Source of the DNA: Mesobaculum littorinae
Lineage (GTDB): Bacteria > Pseudomonadota > Alphaproteobacteria > Rhodobacterales > Rhodobacteraceae
Direction of reading: 5' to 3'
Length of the DNA: 64,000 nt
Assembly (NCBI RefSeq): GCF_004011175.1
Contig: NZ_RQXX01000003.1
Span: 579,318-643,317, forward strand
Position numbers and translations under genes: made by a program. Shown here piece after piece: positions 26,968-34,563 of the stretch (its first letter is position 1; the number at the start of each line of letters is the position of its first letter). The notes under the pieces were generated by a model that saw nothing but the letters and a program-made list of their open reading frames with translations, ran no database searches and was not told the origin of the DNA.

Positions 26968-27956
26968 GAGGCGGTCAGCCCCTGCGGAATGCCCAGGATG
27001 TCGGATACGGTCAGCGCCCAGTTTCCCCGGCCGAAGGGCAACCGGCGGGACCGGTACTTGCGCCACCCGTCCGCCAGGGCGTCAAGCGCCGCGGGATCGG
27101 CCGCCACGCGTTCGACACGCACCCAGCGGTTCCATTCGCGGGTGACCGACCAGTCGGGGTCGTCGATGCGGCAGTCGGGCAGGCGATAGTGATAGGCTGG
27201 GCGGGCCTTGATCGAGCTGGCGCCATCGACTTCGTTCTGCACCCGGTCGGGGGCGAGGTGGCGGATCAGCGGCAGCATGTCCAACCCGCGATTGCGCGAC
27301 GGCGTCAGCCGCAGGTACGTGTCGATCAGCGATTTCATGTCCCACCCGGCGGCGTCGGGCGCGGCAAGCGCATCGACGAAGCGGGCCGGGTAGGGGTCGA
27401 CGAAAGGCAGGATCCGCCGCGAGGCGTCGATCGGATCTGCGCGTCGCAGCCATGCCTCCATCAATGCGAAGGCCCGCAGGGTGGGCAGCACCCCGTCGAC
27501 GCCCAGTCCCGCGGCCGTCACGTTGAGATGCACGCCGAAGCCCAGGAAGGCGCCATCGCGCGTGCCGGTGGCCCCGGCGGCGCGCAGGGCGCGGCAGAAG
27601 GCGTCCACGTGCACCAGATCGGTGGGCAGGATCGGGTCGGTCACGAATTCTACCGGGATCACGCCGCGTCCCATATCCAGTCCCCGGCGCACCAGTTCGG
27701 TCTGCGCATGGTCTTTCAGCGCCGTGTCCAGCATGACTTGAAGATCGCCGATGCTGGTATCGGTCACCGCGAATTCGTAGCCGGCCGTCCGCCGGGCGCT
27801 GCCGCCCAGAACCTGGGTCGCGATGCCGGCCAGCCGCTCCTCGGTCAGGCCACCGCACTCGACCTCGACCCCCACGCGACGCGGGTTACCCTCCGCGTCC
27901 TGGGGATGCGGCAGCAGGGCGACGGGGGGCAGGTCTGGAAGATGCGGGGCGTCCAT
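26964..27956 (-). CDS. Amidoligase family protein (glutamine-synthetase/GCS-like fold)
   Basis: A 330-aa protein of the Amidoligase_2 type (PF12224). Metal- and ATP-binding features are seen as VGVEVECGG near the N-terminus, VIPVEFVTDPI, GFGVHLNVTAAG and a basic C-terminal part. The family is related to glutamine synthetase and gamma-glutamylcysteine synthetase and is predicted to join an amine to a carboxylate using ATP, for small metabolites or protein side chains. It starts 46 nt after the phyK stop on the same strand, with no clear terminator between, and is translationally coupled to the amidotransferase. The product is unknown. Family identity is strong; its stress-response membership is inference. 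Confidence 0.88.
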   Translation of the reverse strand: MDAPHLPDLPPVALLPHPQDAEGNPRRVGVEVECGGLTEERLAGIATQVLGGSARRTAGYEFAVTDTSIGDLQVMLDTALKDHAQTELVRRGLDMGRGVIPVEFVTDPILPTDLVHVDAFCRALRAAGATGTRDGAFLGFGVHLNVTAAGLGVDGVLPTLRAFALMEAWLRRADPIDASRRILPFVDPYPARFVDALAAPDAAGWDMKSLIDTYLRLTPSRNRGLDMLPLIRHLAPDRVQNEVDGASSIKARPAYHYRLPDCRIDDPDWSVTREWNRWVRVERVAADPAALDALADGWRKYRSRRLPFGRGNWALTVSDILGIPQGLTAS

Positions 27957-28002
27957 GCCGGGCAAACTTCTGCGCAGGCGCGGCGGTTCCCCGCCGGGCC
28001 GG

Positions 28003-29748
28003 TCAGATGTCCTTGGTCGCCTCGGAAAAGTCGCTGGGCGTGAAGTTGACCCGGACGGAGTAAAGGTCATCCGTCTGCTCGGTATCGGTCTGGGCGCCCA
28101 GCTGCATGGTGAAGGCGGCCATCAACTGGCTGCCCAGGCCGGACCTTTCGTTGCCCACCTCGGTCTTGACCGGGTCGCCGATGGTGTTCTGCACCAGCAT
28201 CGTCGCGGTCCCGTCCTCCTGGTTGGTCAGCGCGACGCGGATCCACGGCTTGCCATTCGTGCCCTCGCCCGCGGGACGGCCCAGGTATTTCAGCGCGTTG
28301 GTCATCGATTCCGTCAGCAGAAGCGCAAGGGGCACCGCCTGGTCGGGGTAGAGCGTCACCGGGTCGAGCTCGACCGAAAAGCCGATGTTGGACCCCGCCG
28401 GAATACCGCTGACCGCCAGCTGATTGGCGATTTCGGACAGCAGTTCGTCGGCCGAGACCTGCGACAGCGCCGTCGCCTGGTAAAGCGACCGGTGGATCGC
28501 GGCGAGGCCCATCACCCGGTCCTGCAGACGGCGCAGCACGAACCGCGTTTCGTCGTTGCGCGACTTGCGGATCTGCATGTTGGTGATCGACGCGATAAGC
28601 TGAAGGTTGTTCTTCACCCGGTGGTGGACCTCCTTCAGCAGGACGTCCTTTTCGTGCAGGTTGTTTTCAAGATCGGCCTCGTCGCGGATGATCCGGTCGG
28701 TCATGTAGACGAAGGCTTCTGTCACTTCGCGCAGCTCGGCGGGCATGTCGTCCAGCCGCGGTTCGCTCAGCAACCGCCGGGTCGAGGTGAAGACGCGGAT
28801 GCGGTGCCGCAGCGACCGGATATGCCGGATCACCAGCGAATGGACGGCGAAATAGGCCACGGCCAGCGAACAGGCCCACATCAGCAGCGGAAACGCCACC
28901 GCGGTCGAGGCGTGCAGCTTGGCGCTGCCCAGCCGTGCGGGGGGCCAGACGGCAAGAACGTAGACCTGGTCCCGCAGCAGGGGAGCGACGGTATAGACCT
29001 GCTCCACCCCCGAGACGTCGACGTCGGTGAAGATCGCCGCGTTTTCAGTCTGCAGCGCCGAAAGCGACCGGTTGGCGGGCAGACGGTCCGGCGCGGTGTC
29101 GAGCCCGCGGTCGGAGGTCAGGATCTGGCCCTCGTTGTTGAAGGTCATGATGTCGCGCGGGGCGGTGTGGCTGAACATCTCGGGCCGGATGGGCAACGCC
29201 GTGTGCGGCACCGACAGCGCGAGATAGCCGTAAAGTTCGTCATCGAGGTCGATCGGCTGGCGGATCACGACGACCGATTCATCCGAAATCGAGGGGTTGC
29301 CCACGGCGTTGACCGACCGCACCGGAGAGGCCGCGAAGGCCTGGTACCCGGCCGAACCCGAGACGTCGGCGTCGACCCCGCGCGATCCGCAGACCACGAC
29401 CCCGTCGGACAGGCGCACGACGCCCGCAAAGGACAGCCGGCCGTTCTCTTCGACCAGTTCGCTCAGGAGGACGGAGCATTCGTCGGGCGTGTCGAGGGTG
29501 GGTTCTATGACCGACGCGATGTTTTGTGCCGAGCTGAGGGTGCCGGCGATCAGGTCACGCTCGGCCAGGGCCGCATCCATCGTCTCGCCCAGCAGCCCGG
29601 CCTCGATCCGGGCATTCGCCTCGTCGATCATGCGATAGGTCTGCGCGATCGCGATCAGCCCCACGGGAAGCAACGCCACCCCGAGCAGCAGCACGAGCCG
29701 GACATCAAGCCTGTCGAGCTTGGCGAACCCCAGACCGCCCGGAACCAT
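28003..29748 (-). CDS. General stress response sensor histidine kinase (PhyK-like, HisKA_2/HWE)
   Basis: A 581-aa membrane kinase. A first helix (VRLVLLLGVALLPVGLIAI), a periplasmic sensor domain of about 250 residues, and a second helix (FPLLMWACSLAVAYFAVHSL) are followed by a HAMP-like linker, a HisKA_2 domain with phospho-accepting H376 in EVHHRVKNNLQLIASI, and an HATPase domain (LALLLTESMTNALKYL). Kinases of this type phosphorylate PhyR. The start ATG shares one base with the ecfG stop (TGATG), so the genes are translationally coupled. In this family the periplasmic domain sets the signal; here it is of a CHASE/Cache-like size with no recognised ligand. Confidence 0.92.
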   Translation of the reverse strand: MVPGGLGFAKLDRLDVRLVLLLGVALLPVGLIAIAQTYRMIDEANARIEAGLLGETMDAALAERDLIAGTLSSAQNIASVIEPTLDTPDECSVLLSELVEENGRLSFAGVVRLSDGVVVCGSRGVDADVSGSAGYQAFAASPVRSVNAVGNPSISDESVVVIRQPIDLDDELYGYLALSVPHTALPIRPEMFSHTAPRDIMTFNNEGQILTSDRGLDTAPDRLPANRSLSALQTENAAIFTDVDVSGVEQVYTVAPLLRDQVYVLAVWPPARLGSAKLHASTAVAFPLLMWACSLAVAYFAVHSLVIRHIRSLRHRIRVFTSTRRLLSEPRLDDMPAELREVTEAFVYMTDRIIRDEADLENNLHEKDVLLKEVHHRVKNNLQLIASITNMQIRKSRNDETRFVLRRLQDRVMGLAAIHRSLYQATALSQVSADELLSEIANQLAVSGIPAGSNIGFSVELDPVTLYPDQAVPLALLLTESMTNALKYLGRPAGEGTNGKPWIRVALTNQEDGTATMLVQNTIGDPVKTEVGNERSGLGSQLMAAFTMQLGAQTDTEQTDDLYSVRVNFTPSDFSEATKDI

Positions 29749-30305
29749 CAGCGGCTCGACGTCGGCGCGCTCATCACCGAAGCGCTCATCGAATCCGAAA
29801 TGGTGGGATCCTCGCCCTCGGCAAGATGCAGAAGCTCGGCCAGCCGCTTGCGTCCGCGGTTGGCGCGCGACTTGATCGTGCCGATGGCACAGCCGCACAT
29901 GTCGGCGGCCTCTTCGTAGGAAAAGCCGGACGCGCCAACCAGGATCAGCGCCTCGCGCTGTTCGTCGGGCAGCTTTTCGAAGGCGACGCGGAAATCGTTC
30001 AGGGCCAGGCGCCCGTCATGCGCGGGCTTTTCCGACAGCGACGCGGCAAGCACACCGTCGACATCGGCGACCTCGCGCTTGGCCTTGCGGCGGGAAGAGT
30101 AGAACGCGTTGCGCTGGATCGTGAAGAGCCAGGCGCGCAGGTTCGTGCCGACCTGGAACGAATTGATGTTCTTCCAGGCCTTTTCGATGGTATCCTGCAC
30201 GAGGTCGTCGGCCCCGGCCGAGTTCCGTGTCAGTGACATTGCAAAGGCGCGCAGCGCGGGCAGATGGTCGACCAGCTCGTCACGCGGGTCTTTGTTACTT
30301 TTCAT
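29748..30305 (-). CDS. ecfG: General stress response ECF sigma factor EcfG
   Basis: A 185-aa ECF sigma factor. Region 2 is DLVQDTIEKAWKNINSFQVG then LRAWLFTIQRNAFYSSRRKAKRE; region 4 is LPDEQREALILVGASGFSYEEAA then CGCAIGTIKSRANRGRKRL. These are characteristic of the alphaproteobacterial EcfG group. It directs RNA polymerase to GGAAC-N16/17-CGTT promoters, one of which lies in front of its own nepR-ecfG operon. It overlaps nepR by 11 nt and phyK by one base. Confidence 0.95.
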   Translation of the reverse strand: MKSNKDPRDELVDHLPALRAFAMSLTRNSAGADDLVQDTIEKAWKNINSFQVGTNLRAWLFTIQRNAFYSSRRKAKREVADVDGVLAASLSEKPAHDGRLALNDFRVAFEKLPDEQREALILVGASGFSYEEAADMCGCAIGTIKSRANRGRKRLAELLHLAEGEDPTISDSMSASVMSAPTSSR

Positions 30306-30447
30306 TCGGGGTGTCCTGCTCCTTCAACCGTTCAAGAAGATCCTTGAAACGGTCCGGGACGTCGTCATTCGCGATCTCGCGATAGACGTGCCGGAGGCTT
30401 TCGTCGATTTGCCGCATGACCTTCGACGTGTCTTTCTTCTGGTGCAT
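30295..30447 (-). CDS. nepR: Anti-sigma factor NepR
   Basis: A 50-aa protein read from the minus strand. It begins MHQKKDTSKVMRQIDESLR, continues VYREIANDDVPDRF and ends in a charged tail KDLLERLKEQDTPNEK. The IDESLRxVYREIxxxxVPDRFxxLLExL core is the NepR signature: two helices that bind EcfG and, after phosphorylation, the sigma-like domain of PhyR. The position upstream of ecfG, with an 11-nt overlap, is canonical. A typical NepR is 50-70 residues, so this is at the short end, with almost no N-terminal extension. Confidence 0.93.
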   Translation of the reverse strand: MHQKKDTSKVMRQIDESLRHVYREIANDDVPDRFKDLLERLKEQDTPNEK

Positions 30448-30484
30448 ATAGGACTGCCTGCCCGGCTTTTCTATTTTCGAATCG

Positions 30485-30509
30485 GGAACAAACGTCGGGC
30501 CGGCGCGTT
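30485..30509 (+). promoter_or_regulatory. EcfG-type promoter reading toward phyR
   Basis: GGAAC at 30485-30489, a 16-nt spacer, then CGTT at 30506-30509. This is an exact match to the alphaproteobacterial general stress consensus. It lies 42 nt upstream of the phyR ATG and overlaps the opposing promoter for nepR. Confidence 0.88.
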
Positions 30510-30516
30510 CGGTTCC
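30491..30516 (-). promoter_or_regulatory. EcfG-type promoter reading toward nepR-ecfG
   Basis: On the minus strand, GGAAC (30516-30512), a 17-nt spacer, then CGTT (30494-30491), again an exact consensus match. It lies about 44 nt upstream of the nepR ATG, giving positive autoregulation of the sigma factor operon. The two promoters occupy the same 32 bp on opposite strands. Confidence 0.86.
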
Positions 30517-30551
30517 CGCCTAAAGCAGATAAAGTCAGGGAAAAACAATTC

Positions 30552-31376
30552 ATGAGTTCGAATACCACGGGCGGTGATCTCTCCGGCCGCATCGCCGGGG
30601 ACCTGCCCTACCTGCGCCGCTATGCCCGCGCCTTGACGGGCAACCAGACGACCGGCGACAATTATGCTGCCGCGACGCTTGAGGCGATCCTGCAGGACCG
30701 GTCGATCTTCGACAACTCAACTCGCCCCAAAGTGGCTTTGTTCCGCGCCTTCCATATGATCTGGTCGACCGCCGGCGCACCTGCCGGGGTGTCCGACGAA
30801 CTGGGCGATGCGCTTGAGCACGCCGCGATGGATCACATGGCCAACCTCACCGCGAACACGCGCGAGGCGCTGCTGCTTCACACGGTCGAGGGCTTCAACT
30901 TCGAGGAAGTCGGCCACATCATGAAGATCGAGGCGAGCGAGGCGGAGAATCTGGTCGAGATCGCCGTCGACGAGATGCAGCGCTCGATGGCCGGCCGCGT
31001 CATGATCATCGAGGACGAGGCGATCATCGCGATGGACATCCACTCCATCGTTTCGGACATGGGCCACGAGATCATCGGGATCGCGCGCACCCGGACCGCG
31101 GCGGTCGAGATGGGGTCGAAATCGCGCCCCGACCTGATCCTTGCGGACATCCAGCTGGCCGATAATTCGTCGGGAATCGATGCGGTGAACGATCTGCTGG
31201 GGCAGTTCGGCGACATCCCGGTGATCTTCATCACCGCCTTCCCCGAGCGTCTCTTGACCGGCGAGCGGCCCGAACCGGCCTTCCTGATCTCGAAGCCCTA
31301 CGCCGAGGATCAGGTGCGGTCGGCCGTCAGCCAGGCGATGTTCTTCTCCAGCACCGAGACGCTGAAGACCGCGTGA
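30552..31376 (+). CDS. phyR: General stress response regulator PhyR
   Basis: A 274-aa protein with the unmistakable PhyR layout. An N-terminal sigma-like domain (residues about 10-140: LPYLRRYARALTGNQTTGDN, then TREALLLHTVEGFNFEEVGHIM) is followed by a C-terminal receiver (VMIIEDEAIIAMDIHSIV) with phospho-acceptor D199 in LILADIQL, then FITAFPERLL and ISKPYAEDQV. When phosphorylated, its sigma-like domain captures NepR and frees EcfG. It is transcribed divergently from nepR-ecfG-phyK with an EcfG-type promoter in front, so the circuit is autoregulated. A strong terminator follows. Confidence 0.97.
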   Translation: MSSNTTGGDLSGRIAGDLPYLRRYARALTGNQTTGDNYAAATLEAILQDRSIFDNSTRPKVALFRAFHMIWSTAGAPAGVSDELGDALEHAAMDHMANLTANTREALLLHTVEGFNFEEVGHIMKIEASEAENLVEIAVDEMQRSMAGRVMIIEDEAIIAMDIHSIVSDMGHEIIGIARTRTAAVEMGSKSRPDLILADIQLADNSSGIDAVNDLLGQFGDIPVIFITAFPERLLTGERPEPAFLISKPYAEDQVRSAVSQAMFFSSTETLKTA

Positions 31377-31412
31377 TCCGCGGGACCCGGCGGGGCGACG
31401 GCCCTGGCGCAA

Positions 31413-31454
31413 CAAAAAACCCGGGCGGCGCGATCAGCGCCGTCCGGGTTTTTT
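31413..31454 (+). terminator. Bidirectional Rho-independent terminator after phyR
   Basis: An A6 tract, CCCGGGCGGCGC, a GATCA loop, GCGCCGTCCGGG (one mismatch) and a T6 tract. It ends phyR on the plus strand and the DUF1328 gene on the minus strand. Confidence 0.9.
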
Positions 31455-31470
31455 CGTATGTCTTCTGCCA

Positions 31471-31635
31471 TCAGATCCGCCGGGACAGGCGCGCGACAAG
31501 CGCAACCACGAAGAGCACGAGAAGCGCGAAGAACACGATCTGCGCGACCCCGGCAGCGATGCTGGCGAGACCACCAAGCCCGAGGAGGCCGGCGATCATC
31601 GCGACAGGCAGGAAGACCAGTGCCCATTGTAGCAT
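31471..31635 (-). CDS. DUF1328 small membrane protein
   Basis: A 54-aa protein with two hydrophobic helices: MLQWALVFLPVAMIAGLLGL, then ASIAAGVAQIVFFALLVLFV, and a basic end LSRRI. This is the DUF1328 (YtjA-like) pattern. The ATG is preceded by AAGGAGG. These proteins are small inner-membrane proteins often induced by stress; the function is unknown. A GGAAC-N17-TGTT site (31714-31689) lies about 55 nt upstream, fitting the EcfG GTT core. Confidence 0.9.
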   Translation of the reverse strand: MLQWALVFLPVAMIAGLLGLGGLASIAAGVAQIVFFALLVLFVVALVARLSRRI

Positions 31636-31688
31636 GGGGTCCTCCTTGCAGTCTGGTGGTGGGCCCGAAGCCCTTTCGTTGACCGTAC

Positions 31689-31714
31689 AACAGTCGGCCC
31701 GGCCTGGCGGTTCC
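31689..31714 (-). promoter_or_regulatory. Candidate EcfG promoter for the DUF1328 gene
   Basis: On the minus strand, GGAAC (31714-31710), 17 nt, then TGTT (31692-31689). The -35 is exact and the -10 has the GTT core but not the leading C. Confidence 0.55.
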
Positions 31715-31733
31715 CCAGCGTCCGCGGGGCCGC

Positions 31734-32114
31734 TCAGCGAGATTGCAATAGATCGGTTAAAATCCCGCGCACCATATCGGTGACGAAGGGGACGGGCAGG
31801 GTGGCATCGCTCTGGTGCAAGGGGGCGTATCTTCCCGGGGCGCCATCGATCACGACGACCCGGGTGTCGCTGTCGCGAAGCATCTGCGGAAGTCGTGACT
31901 GGCGCAGCTCCTCTCCTCCGATCCCAAGGAAAAGGATGTCGGCGCCGGTTTCGGTCAGCGCGCGCTCGGCCTCGGGCAGGGTGGCGCAGACGCGTACCTC
32001 GGCCCCGGGATGCGTGTCCTCGACGGTTTCCTGCAGGTCGCGCGCGACAAGGAACATGCGCTGCACGATGAGAACCTTGATCTTGCGGTCGAAAATAGGG
32101 CCGGCTGTAGCCAC
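31734..32114 (-). CDS. Degenerate receiver-domain protein (pseudo-response regulator)
   Basis: A 126-aa single-domain protein with the alternating strand/helix pattern of a CheY-like receiver: IKVLIVQRMFLVARDLQETV, VRVCATLPEAERAL, ADILFLGIGGEEL, TRVVVIDGAP. The acidic pair after strand 1 is replaced by QR, and the phospho-acceptor Asp of strand 3 is replaced (FLGI instead of LLDI-type), so phosphorylation is unlikely. It is divergent from the Crp/Fnr-type gene with a 90-nt gap. The GTG start at 32114 is uncertain. It may act as a constitutive interaction module (inference). Confidence 0.7.
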   Translation of the reverse strand: MATAGPIFDRKIKVLIVQRMFLVARDLQETVEDTHPGAEVRVCATLPEAERALTETGADILFLGIGGEELRQSRLPQMLRDSDTRVVVIDGAPGRYAPLHQSDATLPVPFVTDMVRGILTDLLQSR

Positions 32115-32204
32115 GATATACCTGGAATACGAAAGTTGAGGCTGGCCGCTTTTGCGCCTTTAGCACTAGGTTTGCATTTAACTGTGACATAGGAGACGGC
32201 GCGA

Positions 32205-32933
32205 ATGCCGACCAAGTGCGAGGCTTGTCCGCTGCGCGGGAAATCCCTCTTCCTGCCGTTCGCCGGCGAGGAACTGGCCTTCATGCAGAGGTTCAAGGCA
32301 GGCGAACTGAGCGTCGAGCCGGGGTCGCAGATCCTGATGGAGGGGGCCAACAGCCCGCAGCTTTTCACCGTGCTGCGCGGGCTGGGGCTACGCTACAAGA
32401 CACTACCCGACGGACGCCGTCAGGTCGTGAACTTCATCTTTCCAGGGGACTTCCTGGGCATGCAGGCCGGCCTGATGGGCGAGATGCGCCATTCGGTCGA
32501 GGCGACGACCCAGATGACCCTGTGCGTCTTCAACCGCTCGGATATCTGGAGCCTGTTTCGGTCGCAACCGCACCGGGCCTTCGACATGACGTGGCTTTCG
32601 GCGGTCGAGGAGTCGTTTCTGGGCGAGGCGCTGACCCGGATCGGCCAGCAATCCGCGGTCGAGCGGATCTGCTGGGCCCTCCTGCGCATCTACTACCGGG
32701 CCGACCAGCTGGGGATGGTGCACGACGGCGGCATGGCGCTGCCCTATCGTCAGCAGGATCTGGCGGACGCCCTGGGGCTGTCGCTGGTGCATACCAACAA
32801 GACGCTGGCCAAGCTGCGCGAAAGCCAGCTGGCATCGTGGCAGGACGGGCGGCTGCGTATCAACGACCCCGACGCGCTGGCGCGGATCGCGGGGATGGAG
32901 GGCGAAGAGATCGCGCGCCGGCCGCTGATGTAG
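32205..32933 (+). CDS. Crp/Fnr family transcriptional regulator
   Basis: A 242-aa protein. The N-terminal cyclic-nucleotide-binding fold is followed by a winged helix (LPYRQQDLADALGLSLVHTNKTLAKLRE). PGDFLGMQAGLMGEMRHSV lies at the position of the phosphate-binding cassette but lacks the cAMP-binding Arg-Ser pair. A CEAC motif (C5, C8) at the N-terminus resembles the cysteine-containing FnrL/FixK group, but the four cysteines needed for an FNR-type cluster are not all seen. AGGAG lies 9 nt upstream. Its ligand is unknown. Confidence 0.88.
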   Translation: MPTKCEACPLRGKSLFLPFAGEELAFMQRFKAGELSVEPGSQILMEGANSPQLFTVLRGLGLRYKTLPDGRRQVVNFIFPGDFLGMQAGLMGEMRHSVEATTQMTLCVFNRSDIWSLFRSQPHRAFDMTWLSAVEESFLGEALTRIGQQSAVERICWALLRIYYRADQLGMVHDGGMALPYRQQDLADALGLSLVHTNKTLAKLRESQLASWQDGRLRINDPDALARIAGMEGEEIARRPLM

Positions 32934-32998
32934 GCCCCGCCGCCCTGAGCGGTGGGCCAGGGGGGGGCTTGCGGTCGGTCGAGGGGCCGGACGCTGCC

Positions 32999-34111
32999 TC
33001 AGTCAGCGGCGGTATAGTGGTCGGCCACGTAGGCGCCGCGGAACCCGGGCGGGTTCGATGGCCCGATGGTGGAATCCTGCCGCGTGCGCAACTCCAGCTC
33101 GGCGTTTAAAAGCGCCCCCAGCAGCACGACGAAGGCCGAGATGTACAGCCACATCAACAGCGCGATGACCGCGCCGAGCGCGCCGTAGACCTCGTTGTAA
33201 TTGCCGAAATTCGACAGGTAGTAGGAAAAGGCGTAGCTGGACGCGCCCCAGATCAAGACAGCCAGGCCCGCGCCCGGCGACAGCCACGCCGATCGCGCGG
33301 CCTTCCGGTTCGGTCCGAAGCGGTAGATCACCCCCAGCGCCAGCATCATCACCGCCACGGTGGTGATCCAGCGGACGGCGGATACCGCCAGCGCGGCCAG
33401 CGGGCCCAGCGGCAGGAAGGCCAGGATCACCGGCATCACCACCACGCTGGCCAGCGCAACCAGCGCCACACCGATCAGGATGAAGGTGACGATGAAGGCG
33501 GTGACCAGGTGCAGGACGCCGTTGCGGTCCTTTTCTCGGTAGATCGCGTTCAGCCCCTGTATCAGCGACGCAACCCCCAGCCGCGCCGACCACAGCGCTG
33601 CGGCGAGCGAAATGATCGTCGTCCAGCCCAGGGCGCTTTCGTTGGTATCGACCAGCTGCGCGACCTGGGTTTCGATGATGGAATAGGCGTCGGCTGGCAC
33701 GAACCCGCGCAGAAGCTGGATCTGCTCTTCCACGATCAAGGGGTCCGAGATGAAGCCCCAGACCGAGATCACCGCCCCCATGGCCGGAAACAGGGCCAGC
33801 ATCGAATAAAAGGCCACCCCCGCCGCGACGAGAAACAGGTTCAGCTCGCCCACGTTGACCACCATGGCCTTGACGGCGCCCCAGGCGGCCCGGCGGCCCG
33901 GGTCCGAGCGGGGGCGCACCGGGTCGGACCGTCGCGGCGGCGGGTGGGTGGCCGAGTTCGGGGCGGGAGCGGCCGCCTTTCCTGCTGCCGGGGCCCGGCC
34001 CGCGCCGATCCGCTCTGCGCCGATCAAAGCTTCGTCGACCGATTCCGCGCCAAGCCGCCGCGTGTCTGTCCCTGTCGCTGATCCGCCGCCCTCGGCTGCC
34101 GTCATGGCCAT
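32999..34111 (-). CDS. YihY/BrkB family membrane protein
   Basis: A 370-aa protein. An 80-residue charged N-terminal extension precedes six helices with the YihY/BrkB pattern (LFLVAAGVAFYSMLALFPAMGAVISV, IYRFGPNRKAARSAWLSPGAGLAVL, YGALGAVIALLMWLYISAFVVLLGALLNAELE). The family was once misnamed ribonuclease BN; its real function is unsettled, with transport or envelope roles proposed. It lies 44 nt downstream of the DUF2945 gene and is probably co-transcribed with it. The start codons MAM at 34111 and 34105 are both possible. Confidence 0.88.
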   Translation of the reverse strand: MAMTAAEGGGSATGTDTRRLGAESVDEALIGAERIGAGRAPAAGKAAAPAPNSATHPPPRRSDPVRPRSDPGRRAAWGAVKAMVVNVGELNLFLVAAGVAFYSMLALFPAMGAVISVWGFISDPLIVEEQIQLLRGFVPADAYSIIETQVAQLVDTNESALGWTTIISLAAALWSARLGVASLIQGLNAIYREKDRNGVLHLVTAFIVTFILIGVALVALASVVVMPVILAFLPLGPLAALAVSAVRWITTVAVMMLALGVIYRFGPNRKAARSAWLSPGAGLAVLIWGASSYAFSYYLSNFGNYNEVYGALGAVIALLMWLYISAFVVLLGALLNAELELRTRQDSTIGPSNPPGFRGAYVADHYTAAD

Positions 34112-34155
34112 GGCCCCTTTTCACGGCGCTGCCCGGCGCCGCGGGGCACCGGGGG

Positions 34156-34365
34156 TCAATCCAGTTCGGACGCCGATTTCAGGACCTTGTCGCCATCCGC
34201 CTGCTCAATCAAGTAGGCGGGATTGTCGTCGCTGGCGTTGCGTGTGATTTCTGACCCGGAAATCTTGCGCGTGACACGGCTGGTAAAGCGCTCCTTCACC
34301 TTGCCCTCGCCACGGCCATTGGCCCATTTCCACGAAACCTTTTCGCCGATCCTGTGCTGCGCCAT
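34156..34365 (-). CDS. DUF2945 (HVA1-type TUDOR domain) small protein
   Basis: A 69-aa protein with the whole DUF2945 pattern: MAQHRIGEKVSWKWANGRGE, then GKVKERFTSRV, then ASDDNPAYLIEQADGDKVLKSASEL. The fold is a small beta barrel; the function is unknown, but the family is common among stress genes. A GGAAC-N17-GGTT site 51 nt upstream suggests EcfG control. Confidence 0.9.
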   Translation of the reverse strand: MAQHRIGEKVSWKWANGRGEGKVKERFTSRVTRKISGSEITRNASDDNPAYLIEQADGDKVLKSASELD

Positions 34366-34415
34366 AGCGGTGTTCGCCTCTCTCGTGTCCGCCGCGGCGG
34401 TCGCGGCATTGGGGC

Positions 34416-34441
34416 AACCTTGCCACCGGGTGCGGAGTTCC
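34416..34441 (-). promoter_or_regulatory. Candidate EcfG promoter for the DUF2945-BrkB genes
   Basis: On the minus strand, GGAAC (34441-34437), 17 nt, then GGTT (34419-34416). It has an exact -35 and the GTT core, and is suitably placed before the DUF2945 start. Confidence 0.6.
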
Positions 34442-34542
34442 GGCGTAGGACCGCAAGCGCCCGCTGGCAGAACATTGAGATCGGGCCTCCGGGATGCTAT
34501 GTTGCCAACAGGCCAGCGCCGTGGCCCGGACGGCGCATCGTG

Positions 34543-34550
34543 AAGGAGGA
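34543..34550 (+). promoter_or_regulatory. Ribosome binding site that decides the rsfS start
   Basis: AAGGAGGA is a near-perfect Shine-Dalgarno. The only in-frame codons at useful distance are CTG (7 nt) and TTG (13 nt), so a non-ATG start is likely. Confidence 0.6.
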
Positions 34551-34563
34551 CGATGTCCTGTCA

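Noticed and set aside
27965..27990. GGAAC-N17-AGTT on the minus strand before the amidoligase gene
   Set aside because: The -10 lacks the C-GTT match, and a start would fall almost on the ATG. The GGAAC is also part of a local CGGCGG/CCGCCG hairpin, so it may be chance.
27823..29919. Long plus-strand frame over the phyK gene
   Set aside because: The opposite strand encodes a clear sensor kinase with HRxxN and HATPase motifs; this frame lacks a ribosome binding site and any domain.
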